A DNA stretch of 64,000 nucleotides, taken from NCBI RefSeq assembly GCF_000182565.1, contig NW_015971538.1, positions 1,732,983 to 1,796,982 on the forward strand, read 5' to 3'. Positions 45,101-56,286 of this stretch are shown here, piece by piece (the stretch's first letter is position 1; each line of letters opens with the position of its first letter). A program made the translations under genes and the position numbers. Below the pieces are notes generated by a model. The model was not told the DNA's origin and did no database searches. It saw only the letters and a program-made list of their open reading frames with translations. This DNA is from Spizellomyces punctatus DAOM BR117. Lineage: Eukaryota > Chytridiomycota > Chytridiomycetes > Spizellomycetales > Spizellomycetaceae.

Positions 45101-46158
45101 CTACCATTTTGGCCCGATGAGTGACCTTCATCGCTCTCCTTTCTTCCCCGACATTCTCCTAAGTGTAGGTGGATGGTCATGTCATATATGGCGCGAGGGC
45201 GTAACAGGAGGGTCACTCCTCTCCTCCGCGCCAACATCCAGCTACGTCATCTGTGGACGGTGGAGTCCGACACGACCCGGTGTGTTTTATATCTCCAAAG
45301 CGGATGGCACCATCGAGGTTTGGGATTTGCTAGACCGGTATGTACATGTTGGATTTTGTCCATGTCAAGTGGTGAGCGTTAACATGTACGTGTAGATCGC
45401 ATTCCGCTTCGTCGGTGCAAAACATTTCTGGGAGTGCCATTTCGTATCTGGCCGTCCGACAGTACCCAGGTTTGTTTATCTTTGGTGGTAGAGCATCTAC
45501 AATCATCGATAATAATCACGTTTTGAATCCGCAGGAAAATCTCTAACCCACAACCAGTTCATCGCCGCGGGAGACGATGAGGGAACGCTTCACATTCTAG
45601 AAGTACCAAGGAATTTGACAAAACCTTCCAAAAACGAAGTGAGTTCTATCCAACCTTTTTCCATATAATTACGAACAACCCTATTGATTCAACACGAGCA
45701 GAAAGCATTCGTACGAGCCTTTTTCGATCGTGAAGTTCGACGACTAGGATACGTGCGGGGGAGAAAAGAGTATAGGATCAAAGAACAAGCGAGATACGAG
45801 CAAATTGCTTTGGAGGCTGCCGCAGCAGTATGTCTTTGGCTAGCATTGCTTTCTTCGTCAACTAACATCCAACACGTTTGTCGTAGAAGGGTGCAAAGAA
45901 GGAAGCAGAAGCGGCTGTAGCACCCACCTCTGCGGGAGCGGGTCCACCTGGATCTGCACACTCGAAGTCTACTGTGGGTGGTAACATTATGATGTCGGAA
46001 GAGGAGGAAGAGAAGGCCGAGCAGGAATACTTGAAAATGGAACACAAGTATGTAGGAATTGCTGCTGCTGGATGCTGTGTGGAAAACGGATTTCTGATCA
46101 TTCTTGCATTTCCAGTTTCCTAGAGCTTGAGGGGCTTCTCCCGCCAGCTGCCACATGA
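42155..46158 (+). CDS. DNAI3: Axonemal inner-arm dynein intermediate chain (DNAI3/WDR63)
   Basis: DNAI3 (IC140 in Chlamydomonas) is a WD-repeat intermediate chain of the I1/f inner dynein arm in motile cilia. About twenty exons are traceable. After a disordered N-terminus come KADILSDLQARLAIGDFYPA, the strand-rich WDR63 region (KWESLGSEKEVE, then VSRRRRHFGARCKF), and YQSFTDLKHSKDRCISCVDW. The beta-propeller includes IAGGCINGQIVLWDI, SSIEFSHRSGITDIQWLP, VDGQVAFWDTRY and SVGGWSCHIWREGV, all with near-identical counterparts in the animal family. A charged coiled coil and EYLKMEHNFLELEGLLPP close the protein. It is the best evidence that this organism makes flagella. Not every exon edge was fixed. 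Confidence 0.93.
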
Positions 46159-46420
46159 TAGACCTTAATTTTTGAAAGTCCTTGTTCTTGTTGATAGTTT
46201 GTTTAGACACATTTTAAATTCAACTCTTCGGTTAAAGGCCAAAATAGATTGGATCCAAGCACTTGTGGTAACCGTTCCCATCAGTTGGTAGCACCCTTGT
46301 CTCTTGAATCGCGGCCTTCAACACCGTATGCACAAGGAACATAGATAAATTAAGAAAAAAAAAAACAATGTGTAAGAGTCAAGAGCATCTAGATATCACG
46401 CCCCCTTGGACTTCTATATT

Positions 46421-47358
46421 CTATTGGCTGTTGACGATGCGGTTGTAGTGTGGGTCTAAAAGAGCAGAAAAGATCAGTCAGACCTTTGCCTCATGGCATG
46501 CGAGAATACAATGGAGACCCACCAATTTCCTTGACAGGGGTGGCTGTAGCAGCCAAAGCAGCAATTCCCGCAACACCAGCCAAAGCTATAAGAACTAGAG
46601 TAAGCATAACATTCAGGGTAGAGACAACAATGGTTCTCAAGTACGCACCAAACGTTTGTGCCATCATACGAGCATTGATGATTTTAACAGCTCGTGTAAT
46701 ATCTGTTCGCCGCCAGTTGTACAATAGGGTAGCACCCAATGTCCCCGCCCATCCATATCCTAATAAACCGCACATGCAACGAGATCTTGGTCATCAAGGC
46801 TTGTCAATGCTCATCTCAATGAACCTCACAATACTCACCAACAATTTGATATCGATACTTTTGTATAAGCTGGGACAATGACCGGTTGCCGTCAGCTTCA
46901 TCTACAGGCTTGGCAAAATCTTCCTTCTTGGTAACAGAGAAGCGCATGGCGTACTCCAAGTCAGCGCGCATAGCAGCACGGTCTGTCATGGACGTAAATA
47001 TTAGTTCACGATATCACACGCCAATTAATCCTTGATATATCGATGTAAGGACATACCAGTGACAGTGAAGAAGGCAGCAGTGGGAATCATCAAGGCGATA
47101 AATGTCTGGAGGTCTCAAAGTCAGCAACGCGCTACCATATATAAACAGAGGGAAGCCCACCTTGAAGGGAAGAGACAGACGCTGATAGAAACGGATATTT
47201 CTCTGTGCGAGAAGGGATGCTACCAATCCCGTAGGACCAGCAATCGCCGCCGCCTTTGCTCCCTCCATGAGCACCTTTCGGTGACGAGCTTCCCTGTCCT
47301 CTGGTGAGATCTTCTTGTGAGGATCATACGTGTCCATGGATATGGGTGAGGAGACCAT
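46421..47358 (-). CDS. RCF2: Rcf2-like respiratory supercomplex factor (HIG1 domain)
   Basis: Rcf2 is an inner mitochondrial membrane protein that binds cytochrome c oxidase and supports III-IV supercomplexes. Six exons (47358-47161, 47105-47057, 46982-46839, 46759-46649, 46594-46523, 46455-46421) total 609 nt, 202 aa. The N-terminal half has EAHR-like REARHRKVLMEGAKAAAIAG with a first hydrophobic pair. The C-terminal half matches the HIG1 type-2 domain of yeast Rcf2: KYRYQIVGYGWAGTLGATLL, TRAVKIINARMMAQTF and a following helix. It lacks the long charged tail of the yeast protein. The start at 47358 (MVSSPISMDTYD) was preferred over longer in-frame leader sequence. Confidence 0.8.
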
Positions 47359-48263
47359 GTTGACGGTTGAGTGATATGGATAAGATGTATGGAGAATGAA
47401 TGCGTTTGCTCTTGATACGTGGGAACAAGTTGGGACAGAGCTGCGAGACGAGAACAAAACGTCCAGTTTATAAATAGTCAACAACTGCAAAAGACATGGA
47501 TTCGAAGCGATATGAGTCATCATGTGTGATACAAACCAAACTCATTTTTACCATGGCAACAAGCGAGTGATTATGAGATGCCCGACTTATTCCGGCAGTG
47601 TCTACCAAATAGTTGGAGAGTCATTAGGAATGTTGAATTGGTGGTCGTCGTCGTTGCCTTTTACGCTTGCGAGCAGCGAAACTCGCTGCAGGCTTTAAAG
47701 TAGATTATTTAGATCGTGGCAAAGGATGGGTACTGCTTCAACAAAAACCCAAGGTGTCCCCCAGGGCCTTGAGATCATTAAACCCCCATGAAGCAGAACC
47801 TGCAGCATGGCCTCGCTTCCCTAAAGAGCACTCAGGTCAACTGGCGCTCATCCAAACCGTCAGCCATTGCATCCAAACAAGGGACCACCAACATACAAAG
47901 GAGCTCTTGGCCAAAAACGCGTGTTGGCTGCGTGGCAGTGTTCCTCAAAAACTTGGACTCAGCCCTAATTGCTTGCTACCTTTTGTGTGTGATGAGGCTG
48001 TTTTCGCCCCTTCCCCCGCTTGCTTTTTGCTTTGACTTGTGGAATTGCTGAGCGTTCCAACCCTTTTTTGGGACTGTTCTGCCGTTGTACCCACAACCAT
48101 GTTGCAAAGCCAAGCCATGTTGATACAAAAAGGAGGAGCAACCTCCCGCATTTCGCACTAGATTTCACTGCTGACTTTGACCATTGCAAACACATTCCAC
48201 ATTCCTAAAGAGAATACACCCTTTTGACAACCAGCGCAAGCAGACTTGCTACATATTGGCAGC
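47359..48263. other. Intergenic region before the collagen-like gene
   Basis: About 900 bp. A plus-strand frame at 47667-48035 of 122 codons has mixed composition and no recognisable domain or splice partner; it is not called as a gene. Both flanking promoters, Rcf2 on the left and collagen-like on the right, lie here. Confidence 0.45.
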
Positions 48264-50406
48264 ATGCATATACCCACATCAGCTCTGCTGCTGTTAACGT
48301 TGGGAGGCACAGGTAAAGAACTCAGGCGCTCTTGTTGCGGCACTGCACCGTCGACCACACTTTTGAACACTATTTTTTTTTTTTTTTTTTTTTGGTCCGG
48401 CTATACAGCTCGCGCCTCCCTCGCTCACAACCACTTGGCCGAGCTTCATGCCCAAGAATACCCGGCTCGCCCTCACGCTAACATCCACGCTGACCGGTAC
48501 TACTCCAACCGTTACAATTACCAACACGGCGACAGTTACTACCGGGAGCGTCCCGAATACGAAGAGTATTCAGAGTACTCTGACTACGAATACCAAAGGA
48601 CCCACCCGCACTTGTTTGGGAGTTCGGGTCGCTATGGCGGGAGGCAATCGATACGTCCACATGAACAGGGCGTTAGGGTCCAGGCTGCTGACGGTGAGTA
48701 AACGCACCATCTAATGTGGAGCAGTGGAGCATTGCCTTTGGGTTCTTGCATATGTCACATAATGGCTGTTGCCATTCGGGCCTTGCTTTGGGAATCTGGC
48801 AGAAATTTGTTTTCCGTCCATGTACTGATCCGATTTTATCCCAGGCTTTGCTGGCCCAGATGGTCTCAATGCTACCGATCTTCAGGCTGTGCAATATATC
48901 ATTATAGGGCAAATCGTTGGCGCTTCCAACGACAACACACAGGCCATGGTTCAAGTTCAATGCAACATTAAGGGATCTCCGGCGTTAGCGCGTGGGGGAG
49001 CCGGGGGACCTCCAGGACCTAATGGTCCTCCTCAAAACGGACCCGGTGGCCCTCCTCAAAACGGACCCGGTGGCCCTCCTCGAAACGGACCCGGCGGTTC
49101 TCCTCAAAGCGGACCCGGTGGCCCTCCTCAAAACGGACCCGGTGCCCCTTCTCGCTTGCCTCAAGGGCCTGGCGGACCACCAGGTAATCCATTTGATTTG
49201 GGGCCAGGTGGATCTCCTCAAACCGGACCCGGTGGGCCGCAAGGACCTGGGCCACAGGGACCTGGTGGGCCACCCGGGCAATTCGGTCGGCAAGGGCCAG
49301 GTGGACCGAATAGCAATATGGAAGTCCCTCCTCAATGGCGGCAAACTTTCGACAACCTCCCTCCTGAAACTCAAAACGACTTGAGGAACATGTTTGGACC
49401 TCCGCAAGGTCCTCCTCGATCGGGTAAGTGATTTGTGCGGTTCGTAGTGATTGGTCTAATCAGAAAGCTGATGATCCGCATGTTAATTTAGGTCTTTGGA
49501 AACGTCAGATGCCGAATGGCCAGGTACCCCCTGAGGGACCTCCGGGTCCTGGCGGTCCTCCCGGTGGTTTCGATCCTACTAATCCAGCTGGTCCTGGTGG
49601 GCCTGGAGGTCCTCCCGGTGGTTTCGATCCTACTAACCCAACTGGTCCTGGTGGGCCTGAAGGTCCTCCCGGCGGTTTCGATCCCAATAATCCTGGTGGT
49701 CCTGGAGGTTTTCCTGGCGGCTTTGATCCAACTAACCCAACTGGTCCTGGTGGGCCTGGAGGTCCTCCCGGCGGTTTCGATCCCAATAATCCTGGTGGTC
49801 CTGGAGGTTTTCCTGGCGGCTTTGATCCAACTAATCCCAGTGGTCCCGGCGGTCCCGGCGGTCCTTCCCGTGGTCCTCAAGGTCCCGGTGGTTTTGATCC
49901 TACTGATCCATCTGGTCCTGGTGGTCCTGGTGGTCCCGGTGGTCCCGGCGGTCCGGGGCCTAATGGTCCGAATGGCCCTGGCGGTTCAGGCGGTCCAACC
50001 AACGATACTACTCCTACGAACGGCCCGTCCGACAGCCAACCTATCCAGATATCTGGTTTCTCCCAACAATGCACACCGAGCGTTGGGAACACTTCAAGTA
50101 TTTCTCCTTACTGCATCTGCTGGCCGACAGCCAACGTACACCCTTGCCGGTGGATGCACTGGAGTACAGACCGCTTCCCGCGACACTCTTCAACAAGTCT
50201 CAAACGCCCTTGGTGCCAACCGGAACGAACTGGCAGGACGACAATGTGACGTTCTCCCGCCGCCCGGCCAAGGAGGCAACACGAATGGAACGTCAACCCG
50301 TCTTCAATCTGCTGTGGGCACTCAGAGTGCTGCTGGAAAGTCTGTCATTGGATGGAGTGGAATGATGGTTGCGATTGTCGCCACTCTGGGCTCGTTGTTG
50401 CTTTGA
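48264..50406 (+). CDS. Secreted collagen-like protein with Gly-Pro repeats
   Basis: A signal peptide ([17 protein letters not shown]) opens the first exon; the next, after an intron with 21 T in a row, encodes a Tyr/His/Arg-rich segment ([20 protein letters not shown]). Exon 3 has a short globular stretch ([19 protein letters not shown]) and then long Gly-Pro-rich repeats: units like [10 protein letters not shown], and after another intron units of 33 residues built on [17 protein letters not shown]. The last part has two or three Cys ([17 protein letters not shown]) and ends in a small hydrophobic tail ([18 protein letters not shown]), suggesting a GPI anchor. The exact last intron (about 50080-50133) is uncertain. 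A cell-wall or extracellular-matrix role is inferred; true triple-helix formation is not shown. Confidence 0.75.
48373..48393 (+). repeat. 21-base poly-T tract in an intron
   Basis: Uninterrupted T run upstream of the CTATACAG acceptor of the first intron of the collagen-like gene. It acts as, or replaces, a polypyrimidine tract and is prone to length errors. Confidence 0.8.
49660..49858 (+). repeat. 99-bp tandem repeat in the collagen-like gene
   Basis: Two nearly identical adjacent units of 99 bp; the anchor GCGGTTTCGATCCCAATAA begins at 49672 and again at 49771. Each encodes 33 residues with two GFDP-type turns. Flanking units are diverged relatives. Confidence 0.8.
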
Positions 50407-50850
50407 TCGTGTGATACATGGTGTGGAAAGGTGTGATTTTGTAGATTGCTGTGCTGCAGGTGGGCTCTTATGATGAGCTGCACATTTCAATATCTTCTTA
50501 AATACTTGGTCTTGCCGCCGTGTATCAATACAGATTCCTGTAAAATATCATTGCACACTGTTCATATGGACACTATTTGGATCCAGAATGCATCACATAA
50601 AGCCCTTGGGCCACGATTCAAAAAGCACGGCAATCATCAAAAATAATTCATCATCTTGCAGACAGCTCCGCTTGTTGAACCATGAATCATCGTTGCCATA
50701 ACAACAAGCTTGCGCACGTCCTGCCCAGTAGCGAATTCCGCTCAATCTTACAAATTCTGCAGCCTTATGCCCCACACTTGCGCCCCTGGCACTTCATCAT
50801 CTTCATCACGCACTCCATCACACACACCATCAACACACATCTCTTCAAAC
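50407..50850. other. Intergenic region upstream of SOD1
   Basis: About 440 bp. It contains the collagen-like gene 3' end and the SOD1 promoter and leader; CACA/CATCA-rich sequence immediately precedes the SOD1 start. No other gene was seen. Confidence 0.5.
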
Positions 50851-51595
50851 ATGGTCAAGGCAGTCAGTGTTGTACGTGGTGACTCTCCTGTCACGGGCAC
50901 GGTCACCTTTACCCAAGAGTCAGACAGTGCACCTACCATTATCGAGATTGACTTGAAGGACTTGACACCCGGAAAGCACGGGTTCCATGTTCAGTAAGTA
51001 TCTTGGGAAGTTGGGGATAGTGAATAGTTTCTTGGAGATGGTGGATTCACGGGTCATGGCGCGTTAATCATGATGGGATTATTTGGTTCGATTGCTGCAC
51101 ATAGCGTTTACCAGTAACTTACAATGTTTCGAATGGGTTTCTGTAGCGAATTCGGTGACAACACCAACGGATGCACCTCCGCCGGTGGTAAGTTCTACCT
51201 TGGACTCGGTTCACATGGTTCACGCAAATCCTAAGTTGATGTTGTGAACAGGTCACTTCAACCCTCTCAACCAAACTCACGGTGCCCCCACTGACTCTGT
51301 TCGCCACGTTGGTGACCTCGGAAACTTGGTTGCCGGCCCTGACGGTACCGTCAAGACCAAGATCGAGGACCAACACATCAAGTTGATCGGTCCCTTGAGC
51401 ATCATTGGTCGTACGATTGTGGTTCACGCTGGTGAGGACGACCTTGGCCGGACTGACCACAAGGAGTCAAAGATTACTGGAAACGCTGGTGGTAAGTCTG
51501 AAAAAGGACATTGGATTCGCTAAAAAGGATGACCAGATACTGATGTGTTATTGGTAGGCCGTGTGGCATGTGGTGTTATTGGTGTTGCGAAATAG
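50851..51595 (+). CDS. SOD1: Cu/Zn superoxide dismutase
   Basis: Converts superoxide to oxygen and peroxide in the cytosol and mitochondrial intermembrane space. Four exons (50851-50993, 51147-51187, 51252-51491, 51558-51595) total 462 nt, 153 aa, the canonical length. Copper and zinc ligands are present: GFHVHEFGDN, the bridging and zinc region GGHFNP and HVGDLGN, and [10 protein letters not shown]. The disulfide pair is in NGCTSAG and GRVACGVIG, and the electrostatic-loop sequence is normal. No signal or targeting peptide is seen. All introns are in phase. Confidence 0.97.
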
Positions 51596-51817
51596 AGGAT
51601 TATAATTCATAGTTGTAACTGTGTCGGCGGTCACTTTTTTTTTGGCCATAAAGACTTTACATTGCAGAAATATCATATACGAATACAGAAATGCCGTGGC
51701 CTGAAGGTCTTGATACCAGATGGTAAATCTATTTACTATTAGATAGTGTGGCGGTGACAGAAACTGGCACTAGCTACTACACCAAGGAATAAACCGGCGA
51801 CAACCGGTTCGGAAAAG

Positions 51818-52212
51818 CTAAGCTACTACTAGGCAATTATACACGCAATACGTAACGGTTGGTTTTAACCGGATAATTGCCCACCACCACACACGGTCCC
51901 TACTAGGCCTTGATCTGGAACTCTTGATGGCATTGAAGCCAGACTCTTGCATCCAGGAGCGAATCGACTGGGCAGCGTCACAAGCCAGAGGATGTTCAGT
52001 AACAAAGGCTTGGAGACTAAAAACTGCATGTCAGAAGATGACCCGATGACAAGAAATGCAAGAAATGCCATCGATACATACCAACCAAGCTCAACTAATG
52101 TGGCAGCATAATAGTAGGTTTTGTTATCGGATCCGATTGGTTGCCACTGGTTCTGATCACGGTTGCTGTCGGGAGGGCGAGGTCCTCGACACCACCACAT
52201 CGGCGTTCTCAT
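51818..52212 (-). CDS. Small hypothetical gene, two exons
   Basis: From an ATG at 52212 (MRTPMWWCRGPRPPDSNRDQ) the frame runs through DNKTYYYAATLVELG to a GTATGT donor near 52079. It can join after TTTTTAG near 52018 to LQAFVTEHPLACDAAQSIRS and a basic C-terminus ending at a TAG at 51818. The joined product is about 110 residues with several Trp and Cys. I recognise no domain. Reading through the intron gives a different tail with a hydrophobic segment, so both the splice and the gene itself are tentative. Confidence 0.35.
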
Positions 52213-52734
52213 GGTTGACCAAGTCGCGATGAGGTTGTGTGGGGCGCTATGAGGCTGCAATGTGGGTCGCAATGAGCGTTGTGCAGATGCTTTGAGAGTC
52301 GAGGGATAAAGAAACAAGAGGGAAGAAGACGAGGGGGGGGGGTTTATATAGAAAAAAGAGGGGATACATTGAGTCATGGAGCGTCATGCATGTGGCAACT
52401 GAAGCAGATGGCCGCAAGGGATAGTAACTGCAGTCATTCATGGCTGCATATTGGACCCGTTTTCTCATGATGGAGCATCTCTTGTGCATAGTTCATTTGC
52501 CTAAATCGAGGCATCTTACATTTCATTTCATTCGATCCAGTGGCTGCATCATCTGCAGACTGACAGTCTTTTTTGCCCACACACTATGTGCTTACCCAAT
52601 CTTAATAAGACCAAATACATCCTTGTGTAACAATCATCCAGCAAGCTTCCTTCCACTGCAACCCTCATTGCTCTGGAACTTCGCAAGACGCACCCGGCGC
52701 AAACAGCACGTTTTGACCACCAGCTTCACACACA
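52213..52734. other. Intergenic region
   Basis: About 520 bp between divergent genes. It holds a G/A-rich stretch with nine G near 52333-52341 and no persuasive reading frame. Confidence 0.45.
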
Positions 52735-53922
52735 ATGGTCGTTCCCATGCCTGAATCTGAACGAGGGACATACCACACGTCTCCCCTCGACTTTTCACGC
52801 GAAGCTTACAGAACTCGGCATGCACCAAGCGCCATAATTTTTGGCGATGGGTCCACTCGGTGGTCGCATGATGTTACTGTTCCTGAGCCTTTGGATGAGG
52901 AACCTGAGCCAGTATTTTATTCCCAGTGGGCAAGAGCGGGAGCGCGGTTAGACAGTGGCTTTGACTATGTACCCGTCAACCCTTTTGACGATATGTTCGG
53001 TTCCAGTGCCGAGAGCAGTTCTGAGGAGGACGAGGACGAGGAAGAAGAAGAGGAGAGGGTCGGCGTTTCGGAGGTTGGGCAGACGACTATGAGGGAGGAG
53101 GAGGAAGGACAGGCTGATGATGAGGATACTGATGAAGAACTTGACGACGAGTCAGAGACGGATGAAGACGAAGAAACTGAAGACGATGAAGAAGATGATG
53201 ACGACGACGACGATAATGACATTGAAGAAGGCAACGATCAAGCGAACAATTTTTCCTACCAATATAATTTATTCTGTGCGAGCTGCGAAGACCAATTTCT
53301 GATCTCCTTGCGACAACCCTTCTCTGGACAGTTGCAGTGTGTATTCTGTGGTCGGCCTGCTACCACCTTGCCTGCCACCGACGACGAAGAAAGTCCAAAC
53401 TTGAATACACCTACCGATTCAGATGTGCGTCGACAGCAAAATGAACAAGTGGAGGTTACACCTAATATACCACGCCAAACGCGAGAAGATGACTTTATTG
53501 CTTTGACGGATCCTTCGTCGGAATCAAATCCTTCAAGATCTTCTTCGCCTATACCGTCTGCTCCACCACCTCCACCACCACCCCCACCACTGAGACAAGA
53601 AACACAGACTTCACCCCGAACGACATCGTACCACCCGACACCACCAGCCCAAAGAATTCTCAACGCTTATCTGGAAGAGTTTGGTCCAAACCTTCCTGAC
53701 CTTGATCGGCTTGTTGCATTATGTCCATCCTTAGTTGTCGATGGAACGACATCAAACGGAGCAGCGTCATCCTCTTCCTCTTCGTCTTCGTCGTCCTCGC
53801 CGTCGTACCGAGACAGAGTGATCTCACAGGCGGATTTTGCCTCTCTTGCGCCCTTGAACTATGAAGCTGGGTGGTTAAGAAAGCGAAAGAGGGACATGGA
53901 TGATGACGGGGTAGGCAGATGA
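52735..53922 (+). CDS. Acidic protein with a small zinc ribbon
   Basis: Single exon, 395 aa, starting MVVPMPESERGTYHTSP. Residues about 90-165 are an extreme Asp/Glu tract. A compact CxxC...CxxC element follows at about residues 182-205 (LFCASCEDQF and LQCVFCGRP), likely a zinc ribbon. The rest is disordered, with a poly-Pro run of nine and a poly-Ser run of about eleven, and ends in a basic KRKRD patch that could be a nuclear signal. No family is recognised. An acidic tract with a zinc ribbon and a nuclear signal suggests a chromatin or transcription role, but this is a guess. Confidence 0.65.
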   Translation: MVVPMPESERGTYHTSPLDFSREAYRTRHAPSAIIFGDGSTRWSHDVTVPEPLDEEPEPVFYSQWARAGARLDSGFDYVPVNPFDDMFGSSAESSSEEDEDEEEEEERVGVSEVGQTTMREEEEGQADDEDTDEELDDESETDEDEETEDDEEDDDDDDDNDIEEGNDQANNFSYQYNLFCASCEDQFLISLRQPFSGQLQCVFCGRPATTLPATDDEESPNLNTPTDSDVRRQQNEQVEVTPNIPRQTREDDFIALTDPSSESNPSRSSSPIPSAPPPPPPPPPLRQETQTSPRTTSYHPTPPAQRILNAYLEEFGPNLPDLDRLVALCPSLVVDGTTSNGAASSSSSSSSSSSPSYRDRVISQADFASLAPLNYEAGWLRKRKRDMDDDGVGR

Positions 53923-55113
53923 TATCGCTGGGCGTAACTATGTAGCTGTATGATAGTATGGGGAGCGGGTCGGGTCGAACAAATTTTTGTATATTTTCTA
54001 GTGGATTGGTAGGATAATTTTCAAGTGCGGGATTATATATTGATTTCGAGCCAAATCTGCTGAACAAGAGATGTAACTGGCAAACCCTGTGCTTGTCGGG
54101 CCATTAGAGTCATGATTCATTTAATTTTACTAGTACTTTGCTTCGTGCAGCAGACCTGTAAAATGCTGAAGTCTGGGATTGCAACGATGAGGTGCTTTCC
54201 GTACATATGCTACTAATACGTCTTTTGCGATCAATGATATTTGAAGGGAGTGACGACTGTCAATCTGAAAGCAAATCCTCACCCACCCTAGCCTTCTTCA
54301 ATACGATTCAGATTTTCCGTCGCTTGGTTAGCCTGGGAGTTAAATGTTCATTTGCTGGTGCTTGTGTGAGGAACCTTGAATGCCCCCCCCCCCACATCCA
54401 GGATAGGCGTGGTCGTAGCGACGTTTTTGTAAATCCACAATTGAAAATCAATGATTATCCGTGCAGATTAGGTAAAGCATCGGTATGTCCCTAATGCTAA
54501 AGTCTTGGAGTAAAGTAAAAGCGTAACACAGAATGTATACTCTAGAGTTCATTCAGAAGCTCTCTTAGAGTCATTAACATCAATGGCTGCTACCTTTGAG
54601 CTTGGCTTAACGACTGACATTAGCCTCTCCGTTTGGCGGCGCACCATGCTTTTCCTTGGGTCTAAAGAGCAGTGGTTCTCTTATACGCGCATTTGTGTTG
54701 TCCAATATGTGACTTGGGGTGCAAATTTCATAAAAAAAAGGCAACTAAAGCGTCTGAACTCGGATACTTTCAGTTGTTGAATGACACAGCTGACTGATAT
54801 CGCAGGCATGGTACATAGTTGCAGGTGATAGATGAGGGCCAACTAACCGTTCAAGGCTCGCTCGAAGACGTTGATTCTACGGAGAGGCCCCAATAAAACG
54901 GAGTTGACATTTTCAATACAACACTGCGAGTCAAGAATGTGGTCCTAAAAAGAACTCGTGAACGAAATGATCGGCGAGTGATTAAAACGTGGCGCATGAA
55001 CCTTACGTAACAGATAACATTCGCGCATCACGTGCGACCTGGGGTTATCAGATGCGGGCTCTTTTGAACTTTTTTCTCTCCAGCCGCCTTTTGACTCGGT
55101 TCGTTCCCCCAAT
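53923..55113. other. Long intergenic region
   Basis: About 1.2 kb. It holds a 12-13 base C run near 54386, scattered short frames without recognisable content, and the promoter of the PQ-loop gene. I see no RNA gene, repeat family or transposon remnant. Confidence 0.5.
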
Positions 55114-56286
55114 ATGTCTTCACCGCCATGTACGTGCGACCCCCCCGTCGTAGACGGCTATCGGTAAGTTGCTCACCATGTTCTTTGGTCCAAATTGTTG
55201 TTCAGTGACGGTGCACGGTCGCTAATTGTTCTTGTTTCTCCATTCTCAGATACATTCAATGGATTGGCACGTACTTTGGCGACTGTATCCGCACACCATG
55301 GGAGCAGGCGGCTTTTTGGTGCGGAATGGCAGGATTGGCATGTTTTGTCGTAGCATTGGTGCCGCAAATGGTAAGTCCGTGTTGAGATTGTATGCTACCG
55401 CGAATGAGCGCTAAGTATGGTTCTATATTTGTTGATATAAAGTGGAAAAATTATAAGCGCCAAAGCGTTGAAGGACTAAGTCTGGGGCTACTTCTCATTT
55501 GGTTGGTATTGAACGAAAACGCTTTCGGCTGTATTGCACCGCTGCTCACAAGCGGTTGAAACGTTTGTATAGGGCACTTGGCGATGTCACAAATTTCCTA
55601 GGTACCATCCTCACAAACCAGACACCCACCATGAAATATACTGGCGCATACTTTATGCTACTTTCCTTGGCCTCCTTTCTTCAATATTTCTACTACCGAC
55701 GCAAGGAGCGGAGCAGGCATATTTCTGAGGAAGTTGAGCCACTCGTCGCAAGTGATGAAGAAGTGACTGTATCTGAACGAAGGGGATATGGCACTGTGAA
55801 TCGGATCACGGTCGTAGTATCCGTTATGGTCGGATTGCTGGCATTGGTATCTGTGGCCGAGGGCCGCAGTTTGATGGAAATAATCTCCGAGTTACCTTTA
55901 TGTGATGAGACCATGTCGACCACCCTATGGATGCGGATGGTTGGGAACATTATGGCTTGGATATCGGGGCTACTCTACTTTTCAAGCAGGTACTCTTGGA
56001 ATGTCTGTGTTTCTCTGCGTTGCGTCGATCACTAAGATCACTCAATTTCAGGATTCCGCAATTAATCCAAAACCACCGAGCAAAATCCACCGAAGCCCTG
56101 AGCCTTACTGTATTCTTTCTCACGATCGTCGGAAACGTGACCTACTGTCTCTCGATCGTTCTACGAAACCCTCCATTGAACCAAGCTTTTTTCATATCCA
56201 CAGTCCCTTATTTAATTGGAAGTGCGGGCACTTTGGTATTCGATTTGATGATCTTTGGACAGGCTGCTGCATATGGACAGTTGTGA
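55114..56286 (+). CDS. PQ-loop membrane transporter (Ypq/PQLC2-like)
   Basis: PQ-loop proteins of this type export cationic amino acids from vacuoles or lysosomes. Five exons from MSSPPCTCDPPVVDGYR give about 290 aa with seven helices. Both PQ loops are intact: VPQMWKNYKRQSVEGLS after helix 2, and SRIPQLIQNHRAKSTEALS after helix 5. ALGDVTNFLGTILT following the first loop is typical of the family. The donor inside the codon for Trp (ATTTG/GTTGGT) is needed to restore WALGDVTN. The central cytosolic loop is acidic and carries a possible sorting region (EEVEPLV). Vacuolar location is inferred from the family. Confidence 0.88.

Noticed and set aside
47667-48035. 122-codon plus-strand ORF upstream of the collagen-like gene
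   Set aside because: No recognisable domain, no supporting splice sites, and composition typical of non-coding sequence in this window.
48985-49407. Long Arg/Ser-rich frames antisense to the collagen-like exons, also at 49488-49880
   Set aside because: They mirror the GGN-CCN codon repeats of the real gene and have no start context or domain.
52965-53234. Poly-Ser minus-strand ORF
   Set aside because: Antisense shadow of the Asp/Glu tract of the acidic zinc-ribbon gene.
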